From an uncultured Lachnospiraceae bacterium (GTDB lineage Bacteria; Bacillota; Clostridia; Lachnospirales; Lachnospiraceae), in contig CADAIL010000034.1 of NCBI GenBank assembly GCA_902788035.1, forward strand, positions 1-47,754: a DNA stretch of 47,754 bases. The letters are read 5' to 3'. Positions within the stretch are counted from its first letter, which is position 1, and every line of letters starts with the position of its first letter. The notes under the pieces were generated by a model that was given only the letters and a program-made list of their open reading frames with translations, was not told where the DNA came from and searched no databases. Position numbers and translations under genes: made by a program. This document shows positions 28,801 to 38,488 of this stretch, piece after piece.

Positions 28801-31636
28801 TATGGCGCTGATCTCTTTCTCCAATACGGCACAGGTTGTACAGGGCTTTACGAACGATGAAGGAACATTTACGGACGCAATAGACAATGATTTGCCGAAT
28901 CCGGGCGGAGGAACAAACTGGGAGTATGCGCTGCAGCTGGCCAATGAAATGTCTGTGGCGAGTGACAGGGCGACATACGTGATTTTTGTCACAGACGGCA
29001 ATCCGACCTTCCGACTTGCCAGACAGGTCTTGAGCAATAGCGGAACCAACGGGCTTGTTGCCAATGACGTGACGCCTTATTACTATCAGTACCATGTCTA
29101 TGGCCATGGTGATTCTGACGAATGGGGACGCAATTACGCCGGCGCGCTTGCACAGGTGAAAGCTATTGTGAACAGCAATAAGCATTTTTATACGATCGGT
29201 ATCGGGCCTACAGCATCAGTATCCAATCTGACAAATCTGTTGGATGACGCCAACGTGCCTGCTAATCACGGGCACACGGCGACTGACAGCACACAGCTGG
29301 CAAATGCATTTTCAGACATCGCCGCGAAAATCCTGGGGACGCTCGGCCACAGCAGCATCAGTATATCCGACGGAATCACCGAGCTTACGCAGATCGTGAA
29401 AAAAACGAGCCTGGTGGACAATGAGGCGTTTGATGAGGATGATTTTACCTACTGGAAGGGAAAAGTTGATCATCTGGCGACGCAGGAAGATGTAGATAAC
29501 AAATTGGCGGCAAATGTCGGCGATCCGGTGGTCCTGGAATCGGCCTGGGCAGAGTGGAATCCGTCGGACGAAAACTGCGAAAAAGCGAAATATGAAGATG
29601 GCGCGGTCGTCTGGAACATGGGAGATACATTCATGCCTGAAGAGGGATACACGTATCAGGTCCGGTTCAAGGTGTGGCCGAGTCAGGAAGCCTATGACCT
29701 GCTCGCAGGTCTCAATAATGAGCTTTATTTCAAGGACGATACGGAGAAAGTCATAAAAAACTCTGACGGCGAGGTGATTTACGGCACCGAGTATTACAAT
29801 CAGATCAGTGGTGAGTACCCGTCCTATCAGCTGAAGACAAATGATGAGACTTCCTATTCATATAAGGAGGCGACTCTGGTCGACGGAATCGTGACGCCGC
29901 TGCCGGATACAGGCGGCAGTGGGTCATTTGATGATGTTGACCCGCTGCGACTGACAACGAGCCCGCTCAAAGTCCAGAAGCAGTTCGAATACAACTATGT
30001 CGACAGTAAGAAGCCGGAGGATTCAGTTACACTGGAGCTCTATAGTATGACGGACGAAGGAGAATGGGAGAAGACATTTAAGACGATTACGCTTGATGCG
30101 GTGTATCAGACGGATGATGACGGAAACTACGTCGACGCGGAGGGAAGAATCCTTCACGAAGCGGACGGGAAATACTGCGACGCGGAGGGAATTGAGCGCG
30201 AACGTGTCCTGGTGGAAGCTGAATCCTGGTACTCGGAGAAAAACTTTGTCTCCTACGGCCTTGTGACTTATGACGAGGATGATCCGAACGGTACAAGCAA
30301 GGTCTATGAGACCGGTCATGACTTCACGCTCAGGGAGAGCGGAATCAACGCCCACTATTATGAACTGGAGGCGCAGACCTACAGACCGATGTATATCAAC
30401 GGACGGGCGACTGTCCTGGAGCAGACCGCGAAACCTGCCGACATGAATGAAAATGTATTCCACTATTTAGATCCGGACACCGGCAAAAATTACTACAAGC
30501 TGGACGGAAAGTATTATGTGGATACCGGGTCGGATGTAATCATGAGCGCGCTCAATAAGCACAGAAGCTACATGGACCTGACCAAGAGAGTGGAAAATGA
30601 TTCGGCTGACGCAGCTGCTGCCCCGGAAGAGTTTGAGTACCGGATCACATTTACCGTTCCGAGAAACATTTATAATTATGAGGATGTCGAGCAGTATATC
30701 TGGTTCAGTATCTATAATCCGACAGACCGGAGGACTCTGGCGCCGTCCGAGTTCGAATACAGCGGAGCGATGGCAGCCGATGAGTGGAGAGATGTATTGG
30801 ACTCCGATGAGTACAGCGGTTCGGAGTATGACAACTACCTGATCGCGACGAGCGAGCAGACATTTACGCTGAAAATAAAAGAAAACTGGAACGTAAGATT
30901 CCTGAACCTTCCAATCGGAACGACGTATGAATTTGAGGAGGTGAATATACCTGCAAAGTATTCATTTGTCAGCGCGACGGTGAGCGGCACCGTATGGCCG
31001 AAGGGCTCTGCGACCGGACCGGCGGCAGCAATCGATTCGTCAGAGCTGCCAACGAACGATGGGTCGTCTGCAGGCGACACATCTATAGAGGGTACGATCG
31101 AGCTTGCAAATGCAAGATACAGAACGACCTACACCAATAAGACCCTGACGCAGAAAATCGATATCATGAAGACCAGACAGAACGCTACTACGCCGCTTGA
31201 AGGCGCCGAGTTTATACTCTATACGAAAGACGGGTATGAAGCGGATCCGAAGATATCTTTAAGATCCGGCCTTGTATCCGGTGCAGACGGAATTATTGAG
31301 CTGGGAGAGCTTGCAGTCGGAGAATACAGACTGGTAGAGACAAAGGCGCCGAGAGGATTCATTTTGCTCACGGAACCGATTGAAATAACTGTGAACGCGG
31401 ACCGGACCGTGACTTACTCGCAGCCCGGGCACGCCACCGGGGCGAGTGGCAGTGGTGTTTCCGGAGATGTTGAAAACGGGTATCAGCTGGTCGTAATCAA
31501 TGATGAAGGCGCAGCCCTTCCGAACACCGGCGGTCCGGGGACAGCGATTTTTACGGTCCTTGGATTGATGCTGACTGCAGGAGCAGGGGTTGTGCTGTGG
31601 AGAAGACGGAGATTTTGTCTTCGCTTCATGTTTTAA
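25805..31636 (+). CDS. Adhesin C: giant sortase-anchored protein with MucBP-like strands and vWFA domain
   Basis: 1943 residues, intact. The head has RWFNMIIKKRREL and the hydrophobic segment ending TTYALILPAITIE, then the shared head module to about residue 640. Two MucBP-like units follow (VNIHYVNQDGTEI near 666, TVHYVDEDGVELT near 788). The vWFA domain begins near 940 with metal-site DVSGS (948-952), GGGTNWEYAL, and a second aspartate in FVTDGNP. Stalk domains include a pilin-like one from about 1588 (YMDLTKRVEN ... RFLNLPIGTTYEFEEV) and SpaA from about 1783 (IDIMKTRQNATTPLEGAEF). The sorting signal LPNTGGPGT is at 1905, then a helix and RRRRF. The tail is extended by about eight residues compared with its paralogues. 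The ribosome site GAGGGA fits the start. A terminator follows at 31682. Confidence 0.9.
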   Translation: MRHLTRWFNMIIKKRRELRRWQRIVTVLAAIITFATTYALILPAITIEREHTDEVAGMYLEQSADADAMLEENAMEPTDVDMTDTQESEENAPTYSDTAADGEEITAAPKVKTLKNVGKDYTVILTYDEKSGIPDDAVLYVSEIAQDSEEYETYLEEAKKAMGLAEEEALPRFAARFFDIKIMVGDQEFVPESGVSVEITYAEPMAENPETEVSAVHFADEAAEAEVIEASTTNVQDDGAATVEFTAESFSVYGVIYTVDFHWEVNGKTYEFSFPGGSFVSFEHLVEVLGIRVNETGSDPEDINEPETIADDTEAENAVSAQKSSYTYDEAINLNNAEVSEATRKFVREVENIEFSDPELVWIGKADEEVTVGDLKETNRLKVEYSSNLTEAQISEINANRVEAGDWALISMKPFTSEETMTVTMKNGDQFEVKVTDAQISTWYISDKGELYEVTVTYGADAQIPEGSKLKVTEFEEGSSEYISVRNAVIADKQARGEVLDFTDLAALDISIIDPAGNEIEPAAPVSVQLNIKKLPGVENLGMIAGTLKVKHHVETEEGVVVETVYSGGTAAEFVMETDETVAAAGTAVDPQTAELNAIGFSSLDLNADGSVVTNAIESQDEIDVTFETALFSSFTVQWSSSGSIDPSVSINWGNGGWGLSYIPYAQVNIHYVNQDGTEINKPSSVNDIDLSDLATASHSYNIENVFGKSMTGFTYQGAHFGSYTGESVTDLTLSGFMGPWYIWDGNVMFYNGSTEVGRLTANGDPFAVNTPTADIYLVYNGESNVPHATVHYVDEDGVELTVSNGTPVSDTAYYIYNRRIYNDNYLIYDIDGYEYAYTYRNSKDNLITPVLRYDNNRWKYTTGTSVSAGFRNLTDGDEIYVVYKKRAEPPSGGSPQPDPQSEHPDPATITKLSKDNKDGTNTLSLSVTGHTKVLETKKMADVIVIYDVSGSMDYVMNAERDAVGNERSRMDEAEDATKKLAHTLLTEKNTAENPDLIRMALISFSNTAQVVQGFTNDEGTFTDAIDNDLPNPGGGTNWEYALQLANEMSVASDRATYVIFVTDGNPTFRLARQVLSNSGTNGLVANDVTPYYYQYHVYGHGDSDEWGRNYAGALAQVKAIVNSNKHFYTIGIGPTASVSNLTNLLDDANVPANHGHTATDSTQLANAFSDIAAKILGTLGHSSISISDGITELTQIVKKTSLVDNEAFDEDDFTYWKGKVDHLATQEDVDNKLAANVGDPVVLESAWAEWNPSDENCEKAKYEDGAVVWNMGDTFMPEEGYTYQVRFKVWPSQEAYDLLAGLNNELYFKDDTEKVIKNSDGEVIYGTEYYNQISGEYPSYQLKTNDETSYSYKEATLVDGIVTPLPDTGGSGSFDDVDPLRLTTSPLKVQKQFEYNYVDSKKPEDSVTLELYSMTDEGEWEKTFKTITLDAVYQTDDDGNYVDAEGRILHEADGKYCDAEGIERERVLVEAESWYSEKNFVSYGLVTYDEDDPNGTSKVYETGHDFTLRESGINAHYYELEAQTYRPMYINGRATVLEQTAKPADMNENVFHYLDPDTGKNYYKLDGKYYVDTGSDVIMSALNKHRSYMDLTKRVENDSADAAAAPEEFEYRITFTVPRNIYNYEDVEQYIWFSIYNPTDRRTLAPSEFEYSGAMAADEWRDVLDSDEYSGSEYDNYLIATSEQTFTLKIKENWNVRFLNLPIGTTYEFEEVNIPAKYSFVSATVSGTVWPKGSATGPAAAIDSSELPTNDGSSAGDTSIEGTIELANARYRTTYTNKTLTQKIDIMKTRQNATTPLEGAEFILYTKDGYEADPKISLRSGLVSGADGIIELGELAVGEYRLVETKAPRGFILLTEPIEITVNADRTVTYSQPGHATGASGSGVSGDVENGYQLVVINDEGAALPNTGGPGTAIFTVLGLMLTAGAGVVLWRRRRFCLRFMF

Positions 31637-31681
31637 TGAATAACTTCGCGTCTCGAGCACTTTGGCTTTATACTTGAGAAA

Positions 31682-31710
31682 AACGGTCCCAGAGATGGGA
31701 CTGTTTTTTC
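31682..31710 (+). terminator. Terminator after adhesin C
   Basis: ACGGTCCCA (31683-31691) pairs with TGGGACTGT (31696-31704), followed by a run of six Ts. Confidence 0.8.
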
Positions 31711-31734
31711 TTAAGATTTTAAAAGAATTAACAA

Positions 31735-31945
31735 GCTTTTATAGTGGCAGCATCAGATATGTCGTATAATGCTAAAGATTTCTGTTTTTCATACACAGTT
31801 TAGTTTTTGTACAGGCTTTGTGCCGATAAAATGACTTTATAACGACTATTCAAGTCTCTCTCGCGAGACTTGGCGCGGGACTCGGGTCAGCGTAAGCAGA
31901 CAATAGTATTTACTTACCATAGTTAACAGCGGAATGGGGGACAGC
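31735..31945 (+). promoter_or_regulatory. Upstream region of adhesin D
   Basis: Gene-free. TTTTATAGT is followed by a perfect TATAAT at 31765-31770, matching the layout ahead of adhesin C. The boundary motif palindrome is at 31848-31873. GGGGGA just before ATG 31946 is the ribosome site. It favours that start over the ATG at 31934, which lies upstream of the ribosome site itself. Confidence 0.45.
31848..31873. repeat. Copy 3 of the boundary motif, as a palindrome
   Basis: ATTCAAGTCTC, a 6-base spacer, then GAGACTTGG. The arms CAAGTCTC and GAGACTTG (31851-31858 and 31865-31872) pair perfectly. It lies about 75 bases ahead of adhesin D. Confidence 0.55.
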
Positions 31946-34900
31946 ATGAGACGCTTGATTACCTGGTTTAACATTATCATAAAGAAAAGAAAGGAACTTA
32001 GGCGTTGGCAGCGTATAGTTACGGTGCTGGCGGCAATAATAACATTTGCCACAACATACGCTCTGATCCTTCCTGCAATCACTGTTGAAAAGGACAGGAG
32101 CGGGGATGTCGCGGGCCTGTATCTGGAGCAGTCGGAAGATGACCTGAAGGAGGAAAACGCCCTGGAGTCCGCAGGCGTTATTATCGACGCCGGGCAGGAG
32201 AATGTGGCGGCCTTCGAAGAAGGGGATATTGTGACCGATGCGGAGATCCCGGAGTATGACTATGTTCATGAAGAAGACGTTTCTGAAGGCTTTGAAGAAG
32301 TTGATGGTGAGGAAATAACAGAGGCCTTGTCGGTAAACACTCTGGAATATTACGGCAGTGACTATACTGTGACGCTCACGTACGATGAACTATCCGGAAT
32401 TCCGGAGAGGGCAGACCTTACCGTATCTGAGATCGACCGGGATTCCGAAGAATATCAGAATTATCTTGCAGAGACTAAAAAAGCGATGGGGCTTGCGGAA
32501 GAGGAAACTCTTCCCAGTTTTGCTGCACGCTTTTTTGACATCAAGATCATGGTAGATGATCAGGAATTCACACCGGAATCGGGTGTGTCTGTTGAGATCA
32601 CGTACGAAGAGCCGCTGGCGGAGAACCCCGACACAGAGGTCAATGCGGTCCACTTTGCGGATGAAGCGGCTGAGGCTGAGGTGATTGAGGCCAATACATC
32701 AGAAATTCTTGAAGGCGGAGCCGCGACGGTCGAGTTCACGGCGGAGTCTTTCTCTGTGTATGGCGTCATTTATACGGTGGATTTTCAATATGAAGCGGAT
32801 GGAAAGACTTACAATTTTAGTATACCTGGAGGTGGATGTGTCTCTTTTTATGATCTGGTAAAAATCCTCGGCATAGAAGCAGATGACCCGAACACAGAAA
32901 AAGACGAGGTTCAGGAGTGGGTAGATGAAGTGGAGAGCATAACCTTCTCTGATCCGGAACTGGTCAATATTAGTAAAGTTGAAGAAAATTTCACAGTTGG
33001 TGCGATTAAAGAGCGCCTTCAGTTAGAGTGTGAATATTCAGCAGAGCTGACAGAAGAGGATATTGCAGAGATTAATGCACAGGAAATCAAAGCAGGTGAC
33101 TGGGCACTGATCAGCTTGAAGCCATTTGATACAGAAGAGAGCCTGATGGTTACCATGAAGGATGGGAATTCGTGGAATGTGAGGGTGACGGACGCTGATT
33201 GGGATTATCATAATCAGAGTGGTTACGAAGTAACTGTAGAACCCAGTAATGCAGGCTATGTATTCTTTGCAAATAACACATATTATACATGGAATGATAT
33301 ATGGGAAAACTGTGCAGCGGGATTTGAAATATATGAAGGAGGCACCAACACAAATACGATAATCGCGGTGGCAAAAGACGGATACGTATTTGATCATTGG
33401 GTGTTCAATAATAATACTGTCGATGTGGGATCCTACGGTGAGATCAACTACGATATAGATCTTCGTTACAATGGCAACATAGTGAGCCATTTGAACAAAG
33501 GAGATATTGTTCCAATTATCGAAAGTGGGGCACTGTTGGTCGATACGGGTAATAAAAAGGTTACTGCTGTGTTCAGACCGGCCTCGACCCTTAATGTGAC
33601 AGCCGGTCCAGGCGGCACCGTATCTCCCTCTACTTCTCCCATAACCAGCAACGGCAATAATGCGCAGCAGATTATGGCGACAGCGTCTGACGGTTACTGG
33701 TTTGACCATTGGGAACTGGATAATGAAAGCGTCTCCCAGGAAGAGGGTATTACCAACGCCCCGGATGGATCGACCAGCGTGATCGGCGCTGATGCGCTGC
33801 ATGTCGGAACCGGCGATGGTCATACGCTCCACGCAGTATTTAAGCAGGAAACACGTTTTTCCGTTGAGGCAAGTGAAGGTGGATCTGTCAATGTATCCAC
33901 ATCCGTGCGGACAAAAGATGGTTATAACAAGACCGCTATTACCGCAACGGCAAGTGATGGCTACTGGTTTGATCATTGGGAAGTGGACGGAGAAACCGTC
34001 GAAGGTAATGTTCAGGTCGAGTCGGATGGATCCAAGTGTGTCGTTCCTGTGGGTGGCATACATGTCGGCGAGGGGAATACGCTAACGGCTGTTTTTATTC
34101 CGGAAGTCAAATACTCCGTAGCTGCCATAAAAGAAGAAGGCGGTACGGCAGAAGGATGTACTGTTCAGGTCGGAAACGGTACTCCCGGCATGACCATTGA
34201 AAATAACGACATGAGCCGCGCCGGCCGCAACGTTGAAGCGATTATCGCCAAGGCCGGCCCCGGCTATGTGTTCAAGGGTTGGCTGCTGGATGACGAACCT
34301 ATCCTTGGCGGTGCTGATATCGACAATTCGCAGGATGGATCCACCAGTACAATCAAGGCCGACACTCTGCAGATTGGAACGGAGGAAGGGCATATTGTCA
34401 AAGCGGTATTCGCTCAGGAATATACGTTTACAGTAAGTACCAGTCCGGAGGGAGCCGGTACTGTAAAAGATGGTGATAAAACACCAGGCGGGACTATTTT
34501 TGGGTCCATGACGAAAGATGGTCACAACAAGTATGAAATAAAAGCGACTGCACAGAATGGGTATAAGTTCTCACACTGGACAATGAACGGCCAGGTACTG
34601 AAAGATGATGCAGACAATGAACTGTATACCAATGGCACCATTCCTGCGGGAGCCCTCACTCTTACATCTTCTGATAATATCTGTGCCGTATTTGTGAAAA
34701 ACACCTATACCATAACCGTAACAAATACTGGAAACGGGTCGACAAATGTTTCCTCGAGGCAGACAGAATCAAACTCGAAAGTCGAAAAGAAAGCAAACGG
34801 GACAATTATCGCTTATCCGAACTACGGGTATAAGTTTGCTTACTGGAAGGTAGAGGAGTCAGATGCGATTGTTGACTGGGGAGATGGCTGTAGTGCTGCC

Positions 34901-37900
34901 AGCAGTACGATTCAACCTACAGTAAACAGAGACATTACTGTTACGGCGGTATTTGTACCTGACAGCTATCGTACTTTCACCGTTACAGTAGATGATCCCA
35001 GTCACGGAACAGTATTTGGAAAAGACGCAAATAGAAATGATGTTTCAGCGGATGGTGTGACCTCTTATGTAGCCCGCACAAGGGGAAACAATAATAACAA
35101 TAACGATCAGCGTATTCAGGTACAAACTACTTTTGGAGGATACGAGTTTGTAGGCTGGGAGCTGGTTCGGTCAAATGGAAAGGTTTATCAGTCATATGAT
35201 AGTAATAACAAGTTGAAAGGCTGGAGAATCGATGCTAATTCTTTAAACATCCCTGAGGATAATATGACTTTAAGAGCCGTATTTAAGGAAAGGGAAGTGG
35301 TCCCGTTTGATGATCCTACTATGGATGACCTGATTGACTGGGCCGACGGGATTGCGGATACAGATTTTTCTGCTGACAAAGCAGCAGAGGTGTTTGATTA
35401 CGATAACCGTATATATAAATTAAGTCTGTCTGCCTCTTCAAGAAAACAGGCCATTGACAGCAGTGTGGTTATTAACTTCATTACGGACGTATCCAGGTCC
35501 ATGTACTTTCCTGCAAATATTACTGAGGTTGGTGATTATGGTAACAGTAACGGGAATAGTTCGGGAGCAAAACTTCAAAACTGGCTAAACGGTAAGAGCA
35601 CTGATCAGGTCTATTACATCATTCTATCGCAGAATTCAAAAGCTACAATGTATGCTGTATATCATGACGGGAGACAGTGGCGTTTTGTTGATGCGTCTTA
35701 CTATGCACCAAATTCTGACGACGGACTGACAATGGCCGGAGAAGCTGTGAGTGGAGTATCTACCGCACCCGATGACAATTATAAAATATACCAGGCTCCG
35801 CCCAGAGAAGCAGGGAAACCCTGGTCCCGACTGGATTACCTGTGTATGAGTGTCGAGGCAGCAGCAGATGTGATTTATACCATCTGTCCCAATGCTCAGA
35901 TCGATTTGACCACATTTAACCGTTCCGCCCAGTATATGGGAACACTTCCGACTGACCATGCCGGAATCGATGCCATGCTGCGTGATATAGACGTCAGCGG
36001 AGGAACAAGGCAGGATCTTGGTCTGGAGAAAGCATTGCCTCATTTTACAAACGGCTCCTCAAAAAAGCAGGTGGCTGTACTGATTACAGACGGTGCACCT
36101 AATCCTGCGGACGGTAATATGACAAAGATTTGGCAGGATATTAATACTTTTGCGGGACAGATGAAAGATATCACCGATGCAGACGGAGACCATCTGGAAC
36201 TGTATACGATGGGATTAAGCCTTAAAAATGTCGGAGATAATGAGGCAAAGCTTAATGCAATCGCTACAATAGATCCTGACAACGTTGGCGTTTATCCCAA
36301 TAAATATGCCAAGAGTGTTAACAGTGGTCAGGAAACCAGTGAGGCAGTTAAGGAGATTGTTAACAGTCTGCTGAATGACGTTTCCCTTTTCGGATCAATG
36401 ACCGATACCATCGATCCGGCATTTTATCCGGTCGATATCAACGGACAGCCAATTCAGGCAGGGTACTACGCGGCAGATGGATCTACTTTGACTTCAGTGC
36501 CGACAGATAATACTCCGTACTATGAATGGACGAATAATGGCGGAACCTGGACAATCACATGGCATAATCAGACATTTGCGTGGGCAGATGAAGAAATTCC
36601 GGGATGGGAGACAAACTTCTACGTGAAAGCAAAGGAGGATTTCTTAGGCGGAAACAAGATTTCGACAAATAAAGGTACCGGTAACGGACTGACCGCTACA
36701 GGCTACGTGAAAACGGATACTTCTGTAACTCCGTTGACTCAGAGTAAAACAAGAACATTTGACTATACACCGTATGTCAATGTTGACGAGCTCCACATGG
36801 ATGGGAACGATACAGTGTGGACAGTATATCTTGGGACAGATGTTGATCCAAAGACGCAGCTTGTCAAACTGTTTGAAACAATTCCGGTCAGGCAAGTTGT
36901 CAAAGAAGGGGGCACGTCAGAGGATATTTACATAACGGCATCCGAACAAATGTATTATGACCATGAAACTGTGATTGATAATACGGATGAAGATGCGCCG
37001 GAGAACGATTATCAGATGCTGCCGCTCTCATATTATGCGGATCATACTCAAAACCGGGTACTGTCAAAGAACATTGCCGAGGCTTTTGATAAACTACTTG
37101 ATGATCTAAAAGCTGCCGAAAATGGAACGGAGGTTTCTCTTGATGACATTGTCTACGAAGAGTATGGCCACCTGGCAGGTAAATTCATAATAACTGTATC
37201 AAAGCAGGTGAATGATGATGCATATAATGATGGTGCACCAGATCCTCATACGACAAAGGAGAAAGGTCAGAATAAGGAGACTTATCAGTTTACGGTACAG
37301 TATCTGCCTTATACTGACGATGCTTCGGCAACATATGAGCACACCACAACCGGCGGAACATCCGGTAATATCACTACCGGCAGTGATAAAGACGAGGTAA
37401 AGAGCGAAAACAGTCATATTATCCATGTAATCGCAAGTAATCTGGAAGTGCTGAAGGTCGATAAGAATAACATGCCGATTACAAATAATCCGGCACAATT
37501 TACTCTTTATAGAAAAGTAAAGCCCGGTGAGACAGCGGATAAAAGCATTACAGTCGGTGGTGCGCAGATACAGGTCAAAACCGAAAGACTTACTATGCCT
37601 ACAACAGTGAATGGAACTTTGGATTATAGCGACCTGTCTTATCCGCCGGACGGCGTATACTACTTGGAGGAGGTGGCAGCACCGACAGGCTATAAGATAG
37701 TTACAAAAATCATTCCTATCCACATTACTTTAACAAATAATTACACAAATCTGGCAGATGAAAGTGTAACGGATATTTCTGATATTCCTTATAATAATAG
37801 TCAGGATGTTGCTATGACCTATACAATAGGAGAAGAAACAATCCCTGCAACTATGTTTAACAACGCTTTATCTATAGTTGTCAGAAATGAATATGCAGAA

Positions 37901-38362
37901 GTGCCGCTTATAGTTCAGAAGTATATCGCCGGGACAACAACACCGCTTCCCGGAGCAACATTTAAGCTGACTCAGGTGGATGCTGATAATCATGAGATAG
38001 ATAACGGAATTGTTAAAGAAGGCATATCTGCTGATGATGGATTGATTACATTTACAGATATAGCTATCGGGCGTTACAGACTTGAGGAAACTGACAGACC
38101 TGGCGGCTACATCTCGTCTGAGGGACCATATTATATTAATGTCAATGTAAACGGACAGGATACAATTGATGGTCAAGACGAGCTGAAGTATATTGACTAT
38201 GAGAAGCAGGGTAATAATCATGTATATATTGTCGAGAATGTACCCGGAGCAGCCCTCCCGAACACCGGCGGCCCAGGCACAAAGCTGATCTACTTCCTCG
38301 GCATTGTGTTCACATGCCTTGCAGGCGCAGGGCTTGTAATGAGGAAGAAAAGAATTATATAG
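31946..38362 (+). CDS. Adhesin D: giant sortase-anchored protein with InlB-like repeats and vWFA domain
   Basis: 2138 residues from the ATG at 31946, intact. The head (RLITWFNIIIKKRKEL, TTYALILPAITVE) and one shared module reach about residue 420. Residues about 427-1115 are seven divergent InlB B-type repeats, recognised by GYWFDHWE-like cores and closing strands such as LHAVFKQE, LTAVFIPE and VKAVFAQE. A vWFA domain starts near 1168 with metal-site DVSRS (D1181) and a second aspartate in LITDGAP (D1382). The stalk has a long Cna-B or pilin-like part, then SpaA-like units (LEVLKVDKNNMPITNNPAQF and LIVQKYIAGTTTPLPGATF). The sorting signal LPNTGGPGT is at 2104, followed by a helix and MRKKRII. 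The repeats extend the protein and often mediate binding. The ligand is unknown. Confidence 0.9.
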   Translation: MRRLITWFNIIIKKRKELRRWQRIVTVLAAIITFATTYALILPAITVEKDRSGDVAGLYLEQSEDDLKEENALESAGVIIDAGQENVAAFEEGDIVTDAEIPEYDYVHEEDVSEGFEEVDGEEITEALSVNTLEYYGSDYTVTLTYDELSGIPERADLTVSEIDRDSEEYQNYLAETKKAMGLAEEETLPSFAARFFDIKIMVDDQEFTPESGVSVEITYEEPLAENPDTEVNAVHFADEAAEAEVIEANTSEILEGGAATVEFTAESFSVYGVIYTVDFQYEADGKTYNFSIPGGGCVSFYDLVKILGIEADDPNTEKDEVQEWVDEVESITFSDPELVNISKVEENFTVGAIKERLQLECEYSAELTEEDIAEINAQEIKAGDWALISLKPFDTEESLMVTMKDGNSWNVRVTDADWDYHNQSGYEVTVEPSNAGYVFFANNTYYTWNDIWENCAAGFEIYEGGTNTNTIIAVAKDGYVFDHWVFNNNTVDVGSYGEINYDIDLRYNGNIVSHLNKGDIVPIIESGALLVDTGNKKVTAVFRPASTLNVTAGPGGTVSPSTSPITSNGNNAQQIMATASDGYWFDHWELDNESVSQEEGITNAPDGSTSVIGADALHVGTGDGHTLHAVFKQETRFSVEASEGGSVNVSTSVRTKDGYNKTAITATASDGYWFDHWEVDGETVEGNVQVESDGSKCVVPVGGIHVGEGNTLTAVFIPEVKYSVAAIKEEGGTAEGCTVQVGNGTPGMTIENNDMSRAGRNVEAIIAKAGPGYVFKGWLLDDEPILGGADIDNSQDGSTSTIKADTLQIGTEEGHIVKAVFAQEYTFTVSTSPEGAGTVKDGDKTPGGTIFGSMTKDGHNKYEIKATAQNGYKFSHWTMNGQVLKDDADNELYTNGTIPAGALTLTSSDNICAVFVKNTYTITVTNTGNGSTNVSSRQTESNSKVEKKANGTIIAYPNYGYKFAYWKVEESDAIVDWGDGCSAASSTIQPTVNRDITVTAVFVPDSYRTFTVTVDDPSHGTVFGKDANRNDVSADGVTSYVARTRGNNNNNNDQRIQVQTTFGGYEFVGWELVRSNGKVYQSYDSNNKLKGWRIDANSLNIPEDNMTLRAVFKEREVVPFDDPTMDDLIDWADGIADTDFSADKAAEVFDYDNRIYKLSLSASSRKQAIDSSVVINFITDVSRSMYFPANITEVGDYGNSNGNSSGAKLQNWLNGKSTDQVYYIILSQNSKATMYAVYHDGRQWRFVDASYYAPNSDDGLTMAGEAVSGVSTAPDDNYKIYQAPPREAGKPWSRLDYLCMSVEAAADVIYTICPNAQIDLTTFNRSAQYMGTLPTDHAGIDAMLRDIDVSGGTRQDLGLEKALPHFTNGSSKKQVAVLITDGAPNPADGNMTKIWQDINTFAGQMKDITDADGDHLELYTMGLSLKNVGDNEAKLNAIATIDPDNVGVYPNKYAKSVNSGQETSEAVKEIVNSLLNDVSLFGSMTDTIDPAFYPVDINGQPIQAGYYAADGSTLTSVPTDNTPYYEWTNNGGTWTITWHNQTFAWADEEIPGWETNFYVKAKEDFLGGNKISTNKGTGNGLTATGYVKTDTSVTPLTQSKTRTFDYTPYVNVDELHMDGNDTVWTVYLGTDVDPKTQLVKLFETIPVRQVVKEGGTSEDIYITASEQMYYDHETVIDNTDEDAPENDYQMLPLSYYADHTQNRVLSKNIAEAFDKLLDDLKAAENGTEVSLDDIVYEEYGHLAGKFIITVSKQVNDDAYNDGAPDPHTTKEKGQNKETYQFTVQYLPYTDDASATYEHTTTGGTSGNITTGSDKDEVKSENSHIIHVIASNLEVLKVDKNNMPITNNPAQFTLYRKVKPGETADKSITVGGAQIQVKTERLTMPTTVNGTLDYSDLSYPPDGVYYLEEVAAPTGYKIVTKIIPIHITLTNNYTNLADESVTDISDIPYNNSQDVAMTYTIGEETIPATMFNNALSIVVRNEYAEVPLIVQKYIAGTTTPLPGATFKLTQVDADNHEIDNGIVKEGISADDGLITFTDIAIGRYRLEETDRPGGYISSEGPYYINVNVNGQDTIDGQDELKYIDYEKQGNNHVYIVENVPGAALPNTGGPGTKLIYFLGIVFTCLAGAGLVMRKKRII
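33224..35292 (+). repeat. Seven tandem InlB B-like protein repeats inside adhesin D
   Basis: Repeats begin at about 33224, 33589, 33850, 34107, 34422, 34704 and 34971. Each is 85-120 residues, with an aromatic G-Y-x-F-x-x-W core and a closing AVF strand. They are diverged at the DNA level, apart from a near-identical stretch shared by repeats 2 and 3 (TASDGYWFDHWE). Confidence 0.75.
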
Positions 38363-38380
38363 TGGGGACGCTTTGACGTG

Positions 38381-38445
38381 TAATAAAAAGTCGATCATTA
38401 TCAGTTCGCAGGTAACAGCGGATGGGTAATGATCGACTTTTATTA
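38381..38445 (+). terminator. Long terminator hairpin after adhesin D
   Basis: TAATAAAAAGTCGATCATTA (38381-38400) pairs with 38427-38445 along about 19 positions with one bulged A, around a 26-base loop. The flanking A/T tracts would work in both directions. Confidence 0.7.
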
Positions 38446-38488
38446 CTGTATACCCGGCTGATCAAGAGGCAGCACAGGGGCATATTAC

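Noticed and set aside
31934..31945. ATG at 31934 as start of adhesin D
   Set aside because: It lies upstream of the GGGGGA ribosome site. The ATG at 31946 matches the position and sequence context of the other heads.
33224..35292. CRISPR-like or DNA-level tandem array
   Set aside because: The periodicity is at protein level (85-120 residues) with diverged DNA and no short identical repeats with unique spacers. No CRISPR array was seen anywhere in the window.
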